From contig JAMPIE010000004.1 of NCBI GenBank assembly GCA_023663135.1, positions 1-64,000 on the forward strand: 64,000 bases of DNA, written 5' to 3'. The stretch is from Alloprevotella sp. GTDB lineage: Bacteria > Bacteroidota > Bacteroidia > Bacteroidales > Muribaculaceae. Position numbers and translations under genes: made by a program. How positions within the stretch are numbered: position 1 is the stretch's first letter; each line of letters begins with the position of its first letter. Below, piece after piece: positions 17,526 through 27,267 of the stretch. The notes beneath the pieces are model-generated. The model did not search any database, had not been told where the DNA came from, and worked only from the letters and a program-made list of their open reading frames with translations.

Positions 17526-18224
17526 TTATCCAAACTTTGATATCTTTCTCAGGGCAGGCTCGTCGAGTATTTTGATCTTGCGGCCATCGACGATAATCAC
17601 CTTCTCGGAGACGAAAGCGGTGAGAGTGCGAATGGCGTTGGAGGTGGTCATGTTTGACAGGTTGGCCAGGTCCTCGCGGCCCATGTATACTCGGAGGGTC
17701 ATGCCGTCGTCTTCGACTCCATAGCTTTCGAGGAGCACGATAAGGCTCTCGGCCAGGCGCCCGCGGATATGTTTCTGAGTGAGGTTGACCGTTCGGGTAT
17801 CGGCGCTGCCGAGGTTGCGGCTCAGTTCATGGATAAAAAACCATGCCACCTTGGGGTTTGTGTCGATGAGCTCGGAGACGACGCTCATAGGCAAAGAGCC
17901 GAGCATCGAAGGCTCCATAGTGGCCGCTGTGTGGACATAATGCTCGCCGGCAAAGTAAGCCCGATAGCCAAAATATTGCACCGGGCGGAGCAGACGGAGA
18001 GTCTGTTGGCGTCCGCCGATGCCATCTTTATACATCTTGGCCTTTCCCTCAAAGAGACACCAAAGCGCCTCGGGCTCGTCGCGCTCGGCATAGATGATTT
18101 GATTTTTCTTAAACCGGTGGATAGTAATGGCATCGGTAATTCGTCGCTTCTCCTCGGGGGTGAGAACCGACCAAATTTCTGACATGTCTTCGCTTATTAC
18201 TTGCTCGAGAGCCGCTCGTATCAT
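17526..18224 (-). CDS. Crp/Fnr family transcriptional regulator
   Basis: This 232-residue protein has an N-terminal cyclic-nucleotide-binding-fold domain (about 10-125) and a C-terminal winged helix with recognition region GREDLANLSNMTTSNAIRTL. There is no Fnr-type cysteine set, and the phosphate-binding cassette of true CRP is not evident, so the ligand is unknown. An in-frame ATG at 18284 is rejected because it lies within the -7 element at 18282-18289; ATGs at 18224 and 18185 remain possible, and 18224 is chosen because it keeps the N-terminal helix. It is transcribed divergently from a nitroreductase gene. Confidence 0.88.
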   Translation of the reverse strand: MIRAALEQVISEDMSEIWSVLTPEEKRRITDAITIHRFKKNQIIYAERDEPEALWCLFEGKAKMYKDGIGGRQQTLRLLRPVQYFGYRAYFAGEHYVHTAATMEPSMLGSLPMSVVSELIDTNPKVAWFFIHELSRNLGSADTRTVNLTQKHIRGRLAESLIVLLESYGVEDDGMTLRVYMGREDLANLSNMTTSNAIRTLTAFVSEKVIIVDGRKIKILDEPALRKISKFG

Positions 18225-18281
18225 AATTACTGAAATTGTGCTAATGGAGATGCTTAAAAAATGTGCCGTAAAGCAATGCTG

Positions 18282-18313
18282 CAAAATTACAATTTTTATT
18301 TCATATACACAAA
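18282..18313 (-). promoter_or_regulatory. Promoter for the Crp-type regulator gene
   Basis: On the minus strand TTTG (18313-18310), a 20-base spacer and TAATTTTG (18289-18282) match the Bacteroidota consensus. The leader to the ATG at 18224 is about 50 bases. Confidence 0.7.
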
Positions 18314-18411
18314 TATTTGAGTGATAAGTAACTAAAAGAAAGAGAAAAATGTCATTGGAGCGAACTTTTATTGGGAATAGCGTGTTTGGAAAAAGACAAG
18401 AGGATGGGTTA

Positions 18412-18443
18412 TTTGTGACCCACCACCACTCACCTTATCTTTA
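18412..18443 (+). promoter_or_regulatory. Candidate promoter for the nitroreductase gene
   Basis: TTTG at 18412-18415, a 20-base spacer and TATCTTTA at 18436-18443 differ from consensus only in the last base. The ATG is 15 bases downstream, giving a very short leader. Confidence 0.55.
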
Positions 18444-18458
18444 TCCACGCAAGTAACT

Positions 18459-19208
18459 ATGAAGACAGTAAAGTCAACTCTCCTTGAGCGACGGTCGGTG
18501 CGGCGCTATGAGCGCGAGGAGATCAGTGACGAGACGCTTGAATTTATCTATCAGGCGATACGCAACACACCTACGAGCTATAACGGGCAGCAGTTTTCGG
18601 TGATAGACGTCTCCGACCCTGCCGTCAAGGAGCAGCTATATGAGCTGATAGGGCAGAAGCAGGTGAAGACCTGTGCTCACTTTTTGCTTTTCTTAGCCGA
18701 CTTCCACAAGATAGCCATCGCAGCCCGCGCCAAAGATATTGAACTGCCGGGCTTTGCAGAGACGGCCGACGGAGTGATAGTGGGAGTGGTGGATGCAGCC
18801 TTGGCCATGATGAGCGCCTTGGCCGCAGCCGAGGCCTCGGGCTTAGGCGCCTGTTGCATAGGCTATGCCCGCACAGCCGCGCCAGAGGCTATAGCTAAAG
18901 TGTTGGGGCTCCCGCCGCTCACATTTGTTGTCTGCGGATTGGCCATTGGAGTTCCTCGCGAGAAGCCCGACATGAAGCCCAAGCAGCCCATGAGCCTCGT
19001 GATCCATGCCAATCGATATGGGAGCGACGAAGCCCTCCTGCCGGCCCTTGAGGCATATGACGACGAGATATCACACTACAACCAGACCCGTAGCGGCACC
19101 ACCACCGGCAATGACTGGACCGGCCATATCATCGGCTATTACCGTGAAGCGATGAGCTATCGCATCCTCAACGCCCTTCGGCGACAAGGATTTGACGTAA
19201 GGACATAA
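18459..19208 (+). CDS. Nitroreductase family FMN oxidoreductase (NfsA-like)
   Basis: The 249-residue protein opens with the nitroreductase FMN-contact pattern ERRSVRRYEREEI (10-22) and contains TPTSYNGQQFSV (37-48), the GLGACCIGYAR segment (127-137) and the NfsA-group C-terminal region. It probably uses NAD(P)H to reduce flavin-accessible nitro compounds or quinones in the cytosol. The physiological substrate is not known. It stands alone, divergent from the Crp-type gene, which may or may not regulate it. Confidence 0.85.
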   Translation: MKTVKSTLLERRSVRRYEREEISDETLEFIYQAIRNTPTSYNGQQFSVIDVSDPAVKEQLYELIGQKQVKTCAHFLLFLADFHKIAIAARAKDIELPGFAETADGVIVGVVDAALAMMSALAAAEASGLGACCIGYARTAAPEAIAKVLGLPPLTFVVCGLAIGVPREKPDMKPKQPMSLVIHANRYGSDEALLPALEAYDDEISHYNQTRSGTTTGNDWTGHIIGYYREAMSYRILNALRRQGFDVRT

Positions 19209-19268
19209 GAACGGCCGTAACATATAAGACCCATAAGTAAACTTCAAAAAAAATTTACGATTACTAAA

Positions 19269-19308
19269 GGGGCAAGGAAGTCATATTTTGGCCTCCATGC
19301 CCCATTTT
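19269..19308 (+). terminator. Candidate terminator after the nitroreductase gene
   Basis: GGGGCAAGGAAG at 19269-19280 pairs with CCTCCATGCCCC at 19292-19303 with two mismatches, followed by ATTTTAT. It separates the nitroreductase from the carAB promoter. Confidence 0.45.
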
Positions 19309-19344
19309 ATATGTCAAGGTAGGGGAGATAACGCCGAAAATGCT

Positions 19345-19352
19345 TACCTTTG
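19345..19352 (+). promoter_or_regulatory. Candidate -7 element for carAB
   Basis: TACCTTTG matches TAnnTTTG. It lies downstream of an in-frame upstream ATG at 19340, so the longer CarA reading is unlikely. The leader to the ATG at 19418 is about 60 bases. No clear -33 TTTG is seen. Confidence 0.55.
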
Positions 19353-19417
19353 TAAGGTTTTTCGGTCAATTGTCCGCAAGGCCTTGTCTATCATATATCA
19401 AGCTTAACGCATCACCC

Positions 19418-20500
19418 ATGAGAGAACCTAAGCGCGCCACTCTTGTTCTGGAGGACGGCACCCGCTATGAGGGAAAGTCATTTGGCTACCCAGAATCGAC
19501 CTCCGGAGAGGTTGTGTTCAACACAGCGATGACCGGCTATCCTGAGAGCCTCACAGACCCTTCGTATGAGGGGCAGATACTTGTCACAACCTATCCTATC
19601 CTCGGTAACTATGGCGTGCCGCCTCGGACACGCCATGACGATGGAGTCAGTGAATATCTTGAGAGCGACCGCATTCACCCTCGTGCAATAGTGGCTCAAG
19701 ATTACTCCTACGACCACTCCCACTGGCAGGCAGAGCGCTCGCTGGCCCAGTGGCTGGAGGAAGAGAAAATCCCGGGCATCTATGGCATTGATACTCGCGC
19801 CTTGACCAAACACCTTAGAGAAAAGGGCTCCATGCTCGGAAAGATCATCATCGAGGGCTCGACCTCCGAGGCTGATACTCCGGTGTATGATCCCAATGTG
19901 GAAAATCTTGTGGCAAAGGTGTCAACGCGCGAAGTGAAGGAATATGGGCAGGGCGAGAAGACCGTGGTGCTGGTTGACTGTGGCGTGAAACACAATATTA
20001 TACGCTGCCTTGCGAGCCGCGGCGTGAAAGTGATCCTCGTGCCTTGGGACTATGACTTCAACACCCTCGAGTGGGATGGACTCTTCATCTCCAATGGCCC
20101 CGGTAACCCCGACATGGCCCAAGCAACCGTTGAAAACATACGCAAGGCCATGAAGGCCGGCAAGCCCATCTGTGGCATATGCATGGGCAATCAGCTGCTC
20201 TCGCTTGCCGCCGGAGCCAAGACCTTTAAGCTTAAGTATGGCCACAGGAGTCACAACCAGCCGGTGCGCCGCGTGGGCACCGACCAGTGTTTTGTCACCT
20301 CTCAAAACCATGGCTTTGCCGTAGACCAATCCACTTTGCCGGCCGACTGGGAGCCCCTTTTTGTCAACATGAACGACGGCACCAACGAAGGTATCCGCCA
20401 TAAGTCGAAGCCATGGTTTTCGGCACAGTTTCACCCCGAAGCATCTTCGGGCCCCAAGGACACTGAATTTCTTTTCGATGAATTTATCAACCTTCTCTAA
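19418..20500 (+). CDS. carA: Carbamoyl-phosphate synthase, small (glutaminase) subunit
   Basis: The 360-residue protein has the CarA N-domain and a C-terminal class I glutamine amidotransferase domain with catalytic Cys255 (GICMGNQLL), His339 and Glu341 (QFHPEASSG). It supplies ammonia to CarB for carbamoyl phosphate, feeding pyrimidine and arginine synthesis. An upstream ATG at 19340 would add 26 residues with no family match and overlaps the promoter -7 element, so 19418 (MREPKRATLVLEDG) is taken as the start. carB follows after 12 bp. Confidence 0.95.
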   Translation: MREPKRATLVLEDGTRYEGKSFGYPESTSGEVVFNTAMTGYPESLTDPSYEGQILVTTYPILGNYGVPPRTRHDDGVSEYLESDRIHPRAIVAQDYSYDHSHWQAERSLAQWLEEEKIPGIYGIDTRALTKHLREKGSMLGKIIIEGSTSEADTPVYDPNVENLVAKVSTREVKEYGQGEKTVVLVDCGVKHNIIRCLASRGVKVILVPWDYDFNTLEWDGLFISNGPGNPDMAQATVENIRKAMKAGKPICGICMGNQLLSLAAGAKTFKLKYGHRSHNQPVRRVGTDQCFVTSQNHGFAVDQSTLPADWEPLFVNMNDGTNEGIRHKSKPWFSAQFHPEASSGPKDTEFLFDEFINLL

Positions 20501-20512
20501 CTCCCATGCCCA

Positions 20513-23500
20513 ATGAAATCACCCAATATAGATCCCGCAATAAAGAAAGTATTGATCTTAGGCAGCGGAGCCCTCAAGATAGGCGAGGCCGGCGAATTTG
20601 ATTACTCCGGCTCGCAAGCCATCAAGGCTATGAAAGAGGAGGGTATCACCACAGTGCTTATCAACCCCAACATAGCCACAGTCCAGACCTCCGAAGGGTT
20701 TGCCGACAAGATATACTTCCTTCCGGTAACGGCTCGCTTCGTAGAGAAGGTGATGGAAAAGGAGCGCCCCGATGGCATCCTGCTCGCCTTTGGCGGCCAG
20801 ACCGCTCTCAACTGCGGCGTGGAGCTGTATCGTGAGGGAATACTTGATAAATATGGAGTGAAAGTGCTTGGCACCCCCGTGCAGGCCATCATGGACACAG
20901 AAGATCGCGAGCTCTTCGTCAAGAAACTCGACGAGATAGAAGTCAAGACCATCAAGAGTCAGGCCGTAGACAGCGTAGAGGAGGCTTGTAAGGCAGCCGA
21001 AGAGCTCGGCTATCCCGTGATAGTCCGCGCCGCATATGCCCTTGGCGGCCTCGGCTCAGGCTTCTGCGACAATCGCGAAGAGCTTGTGGCCCTGACAGAG
21101 AAAGCCCTGTCGTTTTCGCCCCAGGTGCTCGTGGAGAAGAGCCTCAAGGGGTGGAAAGAGGTGGAGTATGAAGTGGTCCGCGACCGTTTTGACAATTGCA
21201 TCACGGTGTGTAATATGGAAAACTTCGATCCTCTGGGCATACACACCGGCGAGAGTATCGTAGTGGCCCCGTCGCAGACCCTCACCAACGAGGATTATCA
21301 TTACCTGCGCTCCCTCGCCATAAAGATTATCCGTCATATAGGTATCGTCGGCGAGTGTAACGTGCAGTATGCCTTTGACCCTCAGTCGATGGACTATCGC
21401 GTCATCGAGGTCAACGCGCGCCTGTCGCGCTCCTCGGCCCTTGCCTCCAAGGCCACCGGCTATCCCCTTGCATTCGTGGCCGCCAAGCTCGGCCTTGGCT
21501 ATGGCCTCTTTGAGCTGGCCAATTCAGTGACCAAAGACACCTCGGCCTTCTTTGAGCCAGCCCTTGATTATATAGTATGCAAGATACCGCGGTGGGACCT
21601 CGGTAAATTCCACGGAGTCCGTCGTGAGATAGGCTCATCGATGAAATCGGTGGGCGAGGTGATGGCCATAGGTCGCACCTTTGAAGAGGTGATACAAAAA
21701 GGGCTGCGCATGATAGGGCAGGGGATGCACGGCTTTGTCGGCAACCGCCCGGTGCCTGTCGACAACCTCGACAAGGCCCTTTCCGAGCCCACTGACAAGC
21801 GTATATTTGCCATAGCTACAGCCATGCAGCAGGGCTACACCGTAGACCGCATCCATGAGCTGACAAAGATAGACAAGTGGTTTCTCTACAGGCTTCAAAA
21901 TATCATCAATACCTATGGCGAGCTGACATCGATAGAGACCATCGATAATCTCCCCGCCACGCTTATGCGTCAGGCCAAAGAGCAGGGCTTCAGCGACTTC
22001 CAGATTGCCAGGGCAATTGAGGGCGAGGGCAAAGCCACACAGGCCTCGATGGAGGCAGTAAGGAATCGGCGTAAGGGCATGGGGATCCTTCCTGCGGTGA
22101 AGCAGATTGACACTCTCGCTGCCGAATATCCGGCTCAGACCAACTACCTCTACCTTACATATAACGGAACAGAGCATGATATAAACTATCTTCACGATCA
22201 TCGCTCGATAGTTGTTCTTGGCTCGGGTGCCTACCGCATAGGGTCGTCGGTGGAGTTTGACTGGTGTTCGGTCAACGCACTGATGACCGTCAAGCAGCAG
22301 GGCTGGCGCTCGGTGATGATCAACTATAATCCCGAGACCGTCTCGACCGACTATGACATGTGTGACCGCCTCTACTTCGACGAACTCACATATGAGAGGG
22401 TGATGGATATCCTTGAACTGGAGCAACCCCATGGGACCATCCTCTCGGTGGGTGGCCAGATACCCAACAACTTAGCCACCAAGCTCGATGCTGCCGGGAT
22501 AAACATACTCGGCACATCGGCTCGCTCCATTGACAATGCCGAAGACCGCAACCAGTTCTCGGCCATGCTTGACCGCTTAGGCATCGACCAGCCTCGCTGG
22601 CGCGAGCTCACCTCGCTCGATGACATCAATCGCTTTATCGACGAAGTGGGATTCCCGGTGCTGGTCCGCCCCTCCTACGTCCTCTCAGGAGCGGCGATGA
22701 ACGTGTGCTCCAATCCCGAAGAGCTTGAGCGATTCCTGCGCTTGGCCGCCAATGTGTCAAAGGATCATCCCGTGGTGGTGTCTGAGTTTATCCAAAACGC
22801 CAAGGAGATAGAGATGGATGCCGTGGCACAGGGAGGAGAGATCAAGGTCTATGCCATCTCGGAGCATATAGAATTTGCCGGCGTCCATTCGGGCGATGCC
22901 ACCATTCAGTTTCCCCCGCAGAAGCTGTATGTGGAGACCATGAGACGCATTAAGAAGGTGTCGCAGCAGATTGCCCGCGCGCTCAACATCACCGGGCCGT
23001 TTAATATACAGTTTTTGGCTAAGAACAACGACATCAAGGTGATAGAATGCAATCTCCGTGCGTCTCGTTCCTTCCCCTTCGTAAGCAAGGTGCTTAAGAT
23101 CAATTTCATCGACTTAGCCACCAAGGCAATGCTCGGCCTCCCGGTAGAGAAGCCGGGCAAGAATGCCTTTGATCTCGACTATGTAGGCATCAAAGCCTCG
23201 CAATTTTCCTTCTCGCGCCTTCAGGGAGCCGACCCGGTATTAGGCGTAGATATGAGCTCCACCGGCGAGGTGGGCTGCATAGGAGAGACCAGTTCCGAGG
23301 CAATCCTTAAGGCCATGCTCTCGGTGGGAATGCGAGTTCCGGCAAAGGACAAGGGAGTGCTTCTCTCCACCGGCACCGCCAAGCAGAAAGCCGACTTGCT
23401 CGACTCGGCTCATATGCTCCACAACGCCGGCTATCGCATCTACGCCACGGGGGGCACACACCGATTCCTCAACGACAACGGTATCCCCGCCATCCATGTC

Positions 23501-23752
23501 TATTGGCCCTCGCAGCCCGATATGCAGCCACAGGCACTACAGCTTCTTCATGAGCATGAGATAGCCCTTGTGGTCAACGTGCCCAAAAACCTCACCCCCG
23601 TGGAGCTCTCCAACGGCCGCAAGATACGCCGCGCCGCTATCGACCTCAACATACCCCTGCTGACCAACGCGCGCCTGGCCGGGGCTTTCATCGAGGCCTT
23701 CACCACCCTGAGCTTCGATGATATCGAGATACGCTCATGGGATGAATATTGA
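20513..23752 (+). CDS. carB: Carbamoyl-phosphate synthase, large subunit
   Basis: At 1079 residues this has the full CarB length and its duplicated structure: two ATP-grasp halves (about 1-400 and 550-935, each with the VLGSGxxxIGxxxEFD-type N-terminal motif, here at about 15 and 564), an oligomerisation region between, and a C-terminal MGS-like allosteric domain (about 936-1079, starting near KAMLSVGMRVPAKDKGVLLS). It makes carbamoyl phosphate from bicarbonate, ammonia and two ATP. It forms an operon with carA. Two hairpins follow the stop. Confidence 0.96.
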   Translation: MKSPNIDPAIKKVLILGSGALKIGEAGEFDYSGSQAIKAMKEEGITTVLINPNIATVQTSEGFADKIYFLPVTARFVEKVMEKERPDGILLAFGGQTALNCGVELYREGILDKYGVKVLGTPVQAIMDTEDRELFVKKLDEIEVKTIKSQAVDSVEEACKAAEELGYPVIVRAAYALGGLGSGFCDNREELVALTEKALSFSPQVLVEKSLKGWKEVEYEVVRDRFDNCITVCNMENFDPLGIHTGESIVVAPSQTLTNEDYHYLRSLAIKIIRHIGIVGECNVQYAFDPQSMDYRVIEVNARLSRSSALASKATGYPLAFVAAKLGLGYGLFELANSVTKDTSAFFEPALDYIVCKIPRWDLGKFHGVRREIGSSMKSVGEVMAIGRTFEEVIQKGLRMIGQGMHGFVGNRPVPVDNLDKALSEPTDKRIFAIATAMQQGYTVDRIHELTKIDKWFLYRLQNIINTYGELTSIETIDNLPATLMRQAKEQGFSDFQIARAIEGEGKATQASMEAVRNRRKGMGILPAVKQIDTLAAEYPAQTNYLYLTYNGTEHDINYLHDHRSIVVLGSGAYRIGSSVEFDWCSVNALMTVKQQGWRSVMINYNPETVSTDYDMCDRLYFDELTYERVMDILELEQPHGTILSVGGQIPNNLATKLDAAGINILGTSARSIDNAEDRNQFSAMLDRLGIDQPRWRELTSLDDINRFIDEVGFPVLVRPSYVLSGAAMNVCSNPEELERFLRLAANVSKDHPVVVSEFIQNAKEIEMDAVAQGGEIKVYAISEHIEFAGVHSGDATIQFPPQKLYVETMRRIKKVSQQIARALNITGPFNIQFLAKNNDIKVIECNLRASRSFPFVSKVLKINFIDLATKAMLGLPVEKPGKNAFDLDYVGIKASQFSFSRLQGADPVLGVDMSSTGEVGCIGETSSEAILKAMLSVGMRVPAKDKGVLLSTGTAKQKADLLDSAHMLHNAGYRIYATGGTHRFLNDNGIPAIHVYWPSQPDMQPQALQLLHEHEIALVVNVPKNLTPVELSNGRKIRRAAIDLNIPLLTNARLAGAFIEAFTTLSFDDIEIRSWDEY

Positions 23753-23762
23753 TTGAGCCATA

Positions 23763-23842
23763 GCCGCCGGGCCTTTGGAGCCGGCGGCATTACATACCAA
23801 CAACATCGCCTGCACTCTCTATCAACAGAGAATGCAGGCGAT
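23763..23842. terminator. Double hairpin between convergent carB and gdhA
   Basis: The first hairpin pairs GCCGCCGG at 23763-23770 with CCGGCGGC at 23781-23788. The second pairs a 16-base arm at 23805-23820 with 23827-23842 with one mismatch around a six-base loop. The pair lies between two converging transcription units and probably terminates both. Confidence 0.6.
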
Positions 23843-23905
23843 GGCACTTATGAATAGTAAATAAGATTCTTTAGGGGTGGCGCGGAAGAGGAGATGCTTA
23901 AGGCG

Positions 23906-25249
23906 TCAGAGGATACCTTGCGACATCATGGCACGGGCCACTTTCATGAAGCCGGCCGTGTTGGCTCCCTTTACATAGTTGATGAAGCCGTCGGGCTCTT
24001 TGCCAAAGAGCTCACACTGGTGGTGGATGTCGGCCATAATGCTCTTGAGCTTGGCATCAACCTCCTGGGCAGTCCATGACATCTTTTGGGAGTTTTGAGC
24101 CATCTCCAGACCAGAGACAGACACGCCGCCGGCATTGGCGGCTTTGCCGGGTGCATAGAGGATGCGGGCAGCGAGGAATTCTTTGATGGCCTCCGGGGTT
24201 GAGGGCATATTGGCACCCTCGCTCACGGCAATCACGCCGGCTTTTAGGAGAGCGCGGGCATCGTCGCCGTCAATCTCATTTTGAGTGGCAGAGGGCATGG
24301 CAATGTCGGCCTTGACGTGATGCCAGGGTCGCTCGCCGGGATAGTATTTAGCAGCGTCGGGATACTGGTCTACAAACTCACGTATCCTCCCTCGATAGAT
24401 GTTTTTGAGTTCAAGGATATATTCGAGCTGCTCGTGAGTAAGCCCATCGGGGATTATGATGGAGCCATCGGAGTCGCTCATTGACACCACCTTGGCACCG
24501 AGTTCAAGGAGCTTCACGGCAGTGTAGGTGGCCACATTGCCCGAGCCGGATATGGCCACACGTTTTCCCTTGATGTCGATGCCACGAGTGGCGAGCATAT
24601 TGAGCAGGAAGTATACATTGCCAAAGCCGGTGGCTTCGGGGCGGATGAGCGATCCGCCAAACTCGAGTCCCTTGCCGGTGAATGTACCGGTAAACTCGCG
24701 GGCGAGCTTTTTGTACATGCCATACATATATCCCACCTCACGGCCACCGACACCTATGTCTCCGGCGGGCACGTCGGTATCGGGGCCTATCTGACGCCAG
24801 AGCTCGGTGATGAATGCCTGGCAGAAGCGCATCACTTCCATGTCGCTCTTCCCGCGAGGCGAGAAGTCGCTGCCGCCCTTTGCGCCGCCCATTGCGAGGG
24901 TAGTCAGAGAGTTTTTGAAAGTCTGCTCAAAGGCCAGGAACTTGAGGATTGACTGGTTGACCGACGAATGGAAGCGGATGCCTCCCTTGTAAGGGCCAAT
25001 GGCATTGTTGTGCTGGATGCGATAGCCCATGTTGTTGCGGATTCGGCCTTGGTCGTCGACCCACGACACGCGGAAAGAGAAGATGCGATCGGGGATGCAT
25101 AGACGCTCTATGAGATTGTAACGTTCAAATTCGGGATGAGCGTTGTAGACTTCTTCGATGGAAGAGACCACCTCCTCGACGGCCTGGATATACTCAGGCT
25201 CGTTTGGAAACCGCCGACGGAGGTCGTCAATCACTTCTGATGCTTTCAT
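23906..25249 (-). CDS. gdhA: Glutamate dehydrogenase, hexameric NADP-type
   Basis: The 447-residue protein has the N-terminal substrate domain with PYKGGIRFHSSV and the catalytic lysine region GGAKGGSDFSPRGKSD, and a Rossmann domain with VAISGSGNVATYTAVKLLE. Length and motifs fit the small hexameric class used for ammonium assimilation with NADPH. It interconverts 2-oxoglutarate plus ammonium and glutamate in the cytosol. It is a single-gene unit with its own promoter at 25290-25320. Confidence 0.95.
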   Translation of the reverse strand: MKASEVIDDLRRRFPNEPEYIQAVEEVVSSIEEVYNAHPEFERYNLIERLCIPDRIFSFRVSWVDDQGRIRNNMGYRIQHNNAIGPYKGGIRFHSSVNQSILKFLAFEQTFKNSLTTLAMGGAKGGSDFSPRGKSDMEVMRFCQAFITELWRQIGPDTDVPAGDIGVGGREVGYMYGMYKKLAREFTGTFTGKGLEFGGSLIRPEATGFGNVYFLLNMLATRGIDIKGKRVAISGSGNVATYTAVKLLELGAKVVSMSDSDGSIIIPDGLTHEQLEYILELKNIYRGRIREFVDQYPDAAKYYPGERPWHHVKADIAMPSATQNEIDGDDARALLKAGVIAVSEGANMPSTPEAIKEFLAARILYAPGKAANAGGVSVSGLEMAQNSQKMSWTAQEVDAKLKSIMADIHHQCELFGKEPDGFINYVKGANTAGFMKVARAMMSQGIL

Positions 25250-25289
25250 CTTGTAGCTATTGGAAGGTGTTGGTGTTTAAGTTTGGTTG

Positions 25290-25320
25290 CAAAGATAAAG
25301 CAAAAAGGTCAGAATGCAAA
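25290..25320 (-). promoter_or_regulatory. Promoter for gdhA
   Basis: On the minus strand TTTG (25320-25317), a 19-base spacer and TATCTTTG (25297-25290) give a full consensus promoter. The leader to the ATG is about 35 bases. Confidence 0.8.
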
Positions 25321-25381
25321 CAAAATGGCGCAAAAAGCGACAATATGCTTACAAATTCCTATCTGAGGCCTGCGATGACGC

Positions 25382-25418
25382 AAAAAAAAGAGAGGGGGCC
25401 TCACGGCTGCCTCTCTCT
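25382..25418 (-). terminator. Rho-independent terminator of the superoxide dismutase gene
   Basis: Read on the minus strand, 25417-25390 forms an 8-bp stem plus a 3-bp upper stem with a two-base bulge and a four-base loop, followed by eight Ts (25389-25382). It lies about 95 bases after the stop codon. Confidence 0.8.
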
Positions 25419-25512
25419 CCATTCATCACATTATGCTTATTCAGTTGACTTGCATGATAGCGTATTTAAGAATATATTGTCATGTCGGTTGACAGACACA
25501 TATGTCGTTGGA

Positions 25513-26088
25513 TTAATATCTGCTTTCTACGACATCCCAGTCGATGATGTTCCATAGTGCGTTGAGGGCATCGGCTCGACGGTTTTGGAAGTCAAGATAG
25601 TAGGCGTGCTCCCAGACATCGAATGTAAGCAGAGGCACGAGACCGTCGCGCAGGGGGTTTTCGGCATTGCGCCCTTGCGTGATGAAGAGCTTGCCGTTGT
25701 CGTCCTTAGAGAGCCACACCCAACCGGAGCCGAAGATGCCGGTGCCGGCCTCAACAAACTGGCGTTTAAACTCGTCGAAGGAACCAAACTGGGAGTCGAT
25801 GACGCGACGAAGTTCGCCAGAGGGTTCACCGCCGCCGTCGGGGGAGAAGGAGAAGAAGTAGAAGATATGGTTCCAGGCTTGCGAGGCGTTGTTGAACAGG
25901 GCGCCGTCGGCTTGTCGGATTATCTCCTCAAGGGGCATATCGGAGTAGATGGTGCCCTCGATGAGTCGGTTGAGATTGTCGATATAAGCCTTCTCGTGAC
26001 GGCCATAGTGGAAATCGACGGTGCGAGCTGATATTGCGGGCTCCAAGGCGTCGTTGTCATATGGAAGCTGTGGCTGGGTGTATTTCAT
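25513..26088 (-). CDS. sodB: Superoxide dismutase, Fe/Mn family
   Basis: The 191-residue enzyme shows all four metal ligands: His27 (FHYGRHEKAY), His74 (WNHIFYF), Asp157 and His161 (DVWEHAYYLDF). Gln70 in FNNASQAWNH is the outer-sphere glutamine position typical of Fe-type enzymes; Bacteroidales homologues are known to work with iron or manganese. It detoxifies superoxide in the cytoplasm. No signal peptide is present. It is a single-gene unit with a strong terminator. Confidence 0.93.
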   Translation of the reverse strand: MKYTQPQLPYDNDALEPAISARTVDFHYGRHEKAYIDNLNRLIEGTIYSDMPLEEIIRQADGALFNNASQAWNHIFYFFSFSPDGGGEPSGELRRVIDSQFGSFDEFKRQFVEAGTGIFGSGWVWLSKDDNGKLFITQGRNAENPLRDGLVPLLTFDVWEHAYYLDFQNRRADALNALWNIIDWDVVESRY

Positions 26089-26220
26089 AATTTTATATAA
26101 AGTATCAGTTAAGAATAAAAGGTTGAAGCGTCGATGGTGAGAGGCTCTTTGTCTCTCTCATTGACATATGGAAAACGGATGGGGAGAGAGGATGGTTCAG
26201 CCGTTTGAGGCTGTTAACAT

Positions 26221-27252
26221 TTACTCAAATTTTTTTAACATGGACTCGGATTGTTGCAAAGCGAGCCATTTGAAGATGTAGGCATAGAGTGGGGTGGTGA
26301 CGCTTGGCGAGGATAGAAAGAGGTCGTGGAGTCCTCCGGGGACTATGACGTTCCAGCATCCCTCGGCGGGGAGGGTTACACCTATCTTGCGTATGGCCGG
26401 GGGATTGAGGACGGCATCGGCCGAGTCGGCAGCGGGGGTCCAGGAGGCGCCGTCATAGGCATTCTGAGAGGTGAGCAGGAGGGTTGGAACAGAGATGCAG
26501 CGAGGATGATCCTTGAGGTAGTTCTGGGCTTTGGTGATAGAGCGAATCCATCCGGCCGACACGTCGGGGGAGTGGATGAGCTTCCAGTCGGTGCGATAGC
26601 TCCAGCGGCCATGATGGGAAGCAAGGACAGATGAGGCATAGGTGTCGCTGTCGCCTTGGCTAAACATTATGCCGGGGAAGATGCCGCCTATGAAGCACAC
26701 CAGGGGGATGAGCCGATTGAGCTTGCCGAGGTTCCAGGCCAGGAAGGGTGAATTGAGAATGAGGTTGTCGACGGGTGCATCGGGGTTCTTGGCCATGTAG
26801 AAAGAGGCGATAAGGCCGCCGGTGGAGTGGCCCATGAGGGTGATGTCGGCAATGCTGTCATATCTCATCACGGCGAGGGCTGAGTCGATGGCCGGAAAAT
26901 ATTCGCCCAGGCCGTGGCGGGCATCGCAGTGTATCTGGCCGGGGCGGATTGAACGGCCATAGCGTTGCAGGTCAATGGCATAGAAATCATATCCATGGGC
27001 GACAAAGGAGTCGGCCATCTCGGCCTGAAAGAAATAGTCGTTGAAGCCGTGGATGTAGAGGATGCCGCGCGTAGAGCGGGGATTGTCAGCGGGCCGGATG
27101 ATGGTGAAAGGGTCACTGTCGTTGCTGCCCGGGGAGATGGTCAACGTCATGAAGCTGTTGCCTAAGGCGGCAGTGTCGGGTGTCCATTCATATCGGGCGT
27201 GGAGTGAGGCTGCCGAGAGGGCTATGAGGATTAGTATCGCAAAGAGTCTCAT
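26221..27252 (-). CDS. Exported alpha/beta hydrolase (S33/lysophospholipase-like)
   Basis: The 343-residue protein has a short signal peptide (residues 1-19), the oxyanion-region motif IHGFNDYF (68-74), the nucleophile elbow GHSTGG with Ser143, and a likely catalytic histidine in PGGLHDLFLSS near 314. It belongs to the serine aminopeptidase S33/monoacylglycerol-lipase-like group of alpha/beta hydrolases. The substrate is unknown. It follows the DegT aminotransferase gene by 15 bp, at the end of the rsmG set. Confidence 0.83.
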   Translation of the reverse strand: MRLFAILILIALSAASLHARYEWTPDTAALGNSFMTLTISPGSNDSDPFTIIRPADNPRSTRGILYIHGFNDYFFQAEMADSFVAHGYDFYAIDLQRYGRSIRPGQIHCDARHGLGEYFPAIDSALAVMRYDSIADITLMGHSTGGLIASFYMAKNPDAPVDNLILNSPFLAWNLGKLNRLIPLVCFIGGIFPGIMFSQGDSDTYASSVLASHHGRWSYRTDWKLIHSPDVSAGWIRSITKAQNYLKDHPRCISVPTLLLTSQNAYDGASWTPAADSADAVLNPPAIRKIGVTLPAEGCWNVIVPGGLHDLFLSSPSVTTPLYAYIFKWLALQQSESMLKKFE

Positions 27253-27267
27253 GTCGACATTAACGCC

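Noticed and set aside
19340-19417. N-terminal extension of CarA
   Set aside because: It lies over a TACCTTTG promoter element and precedes the conserved MREPKRATLVLEDG start.
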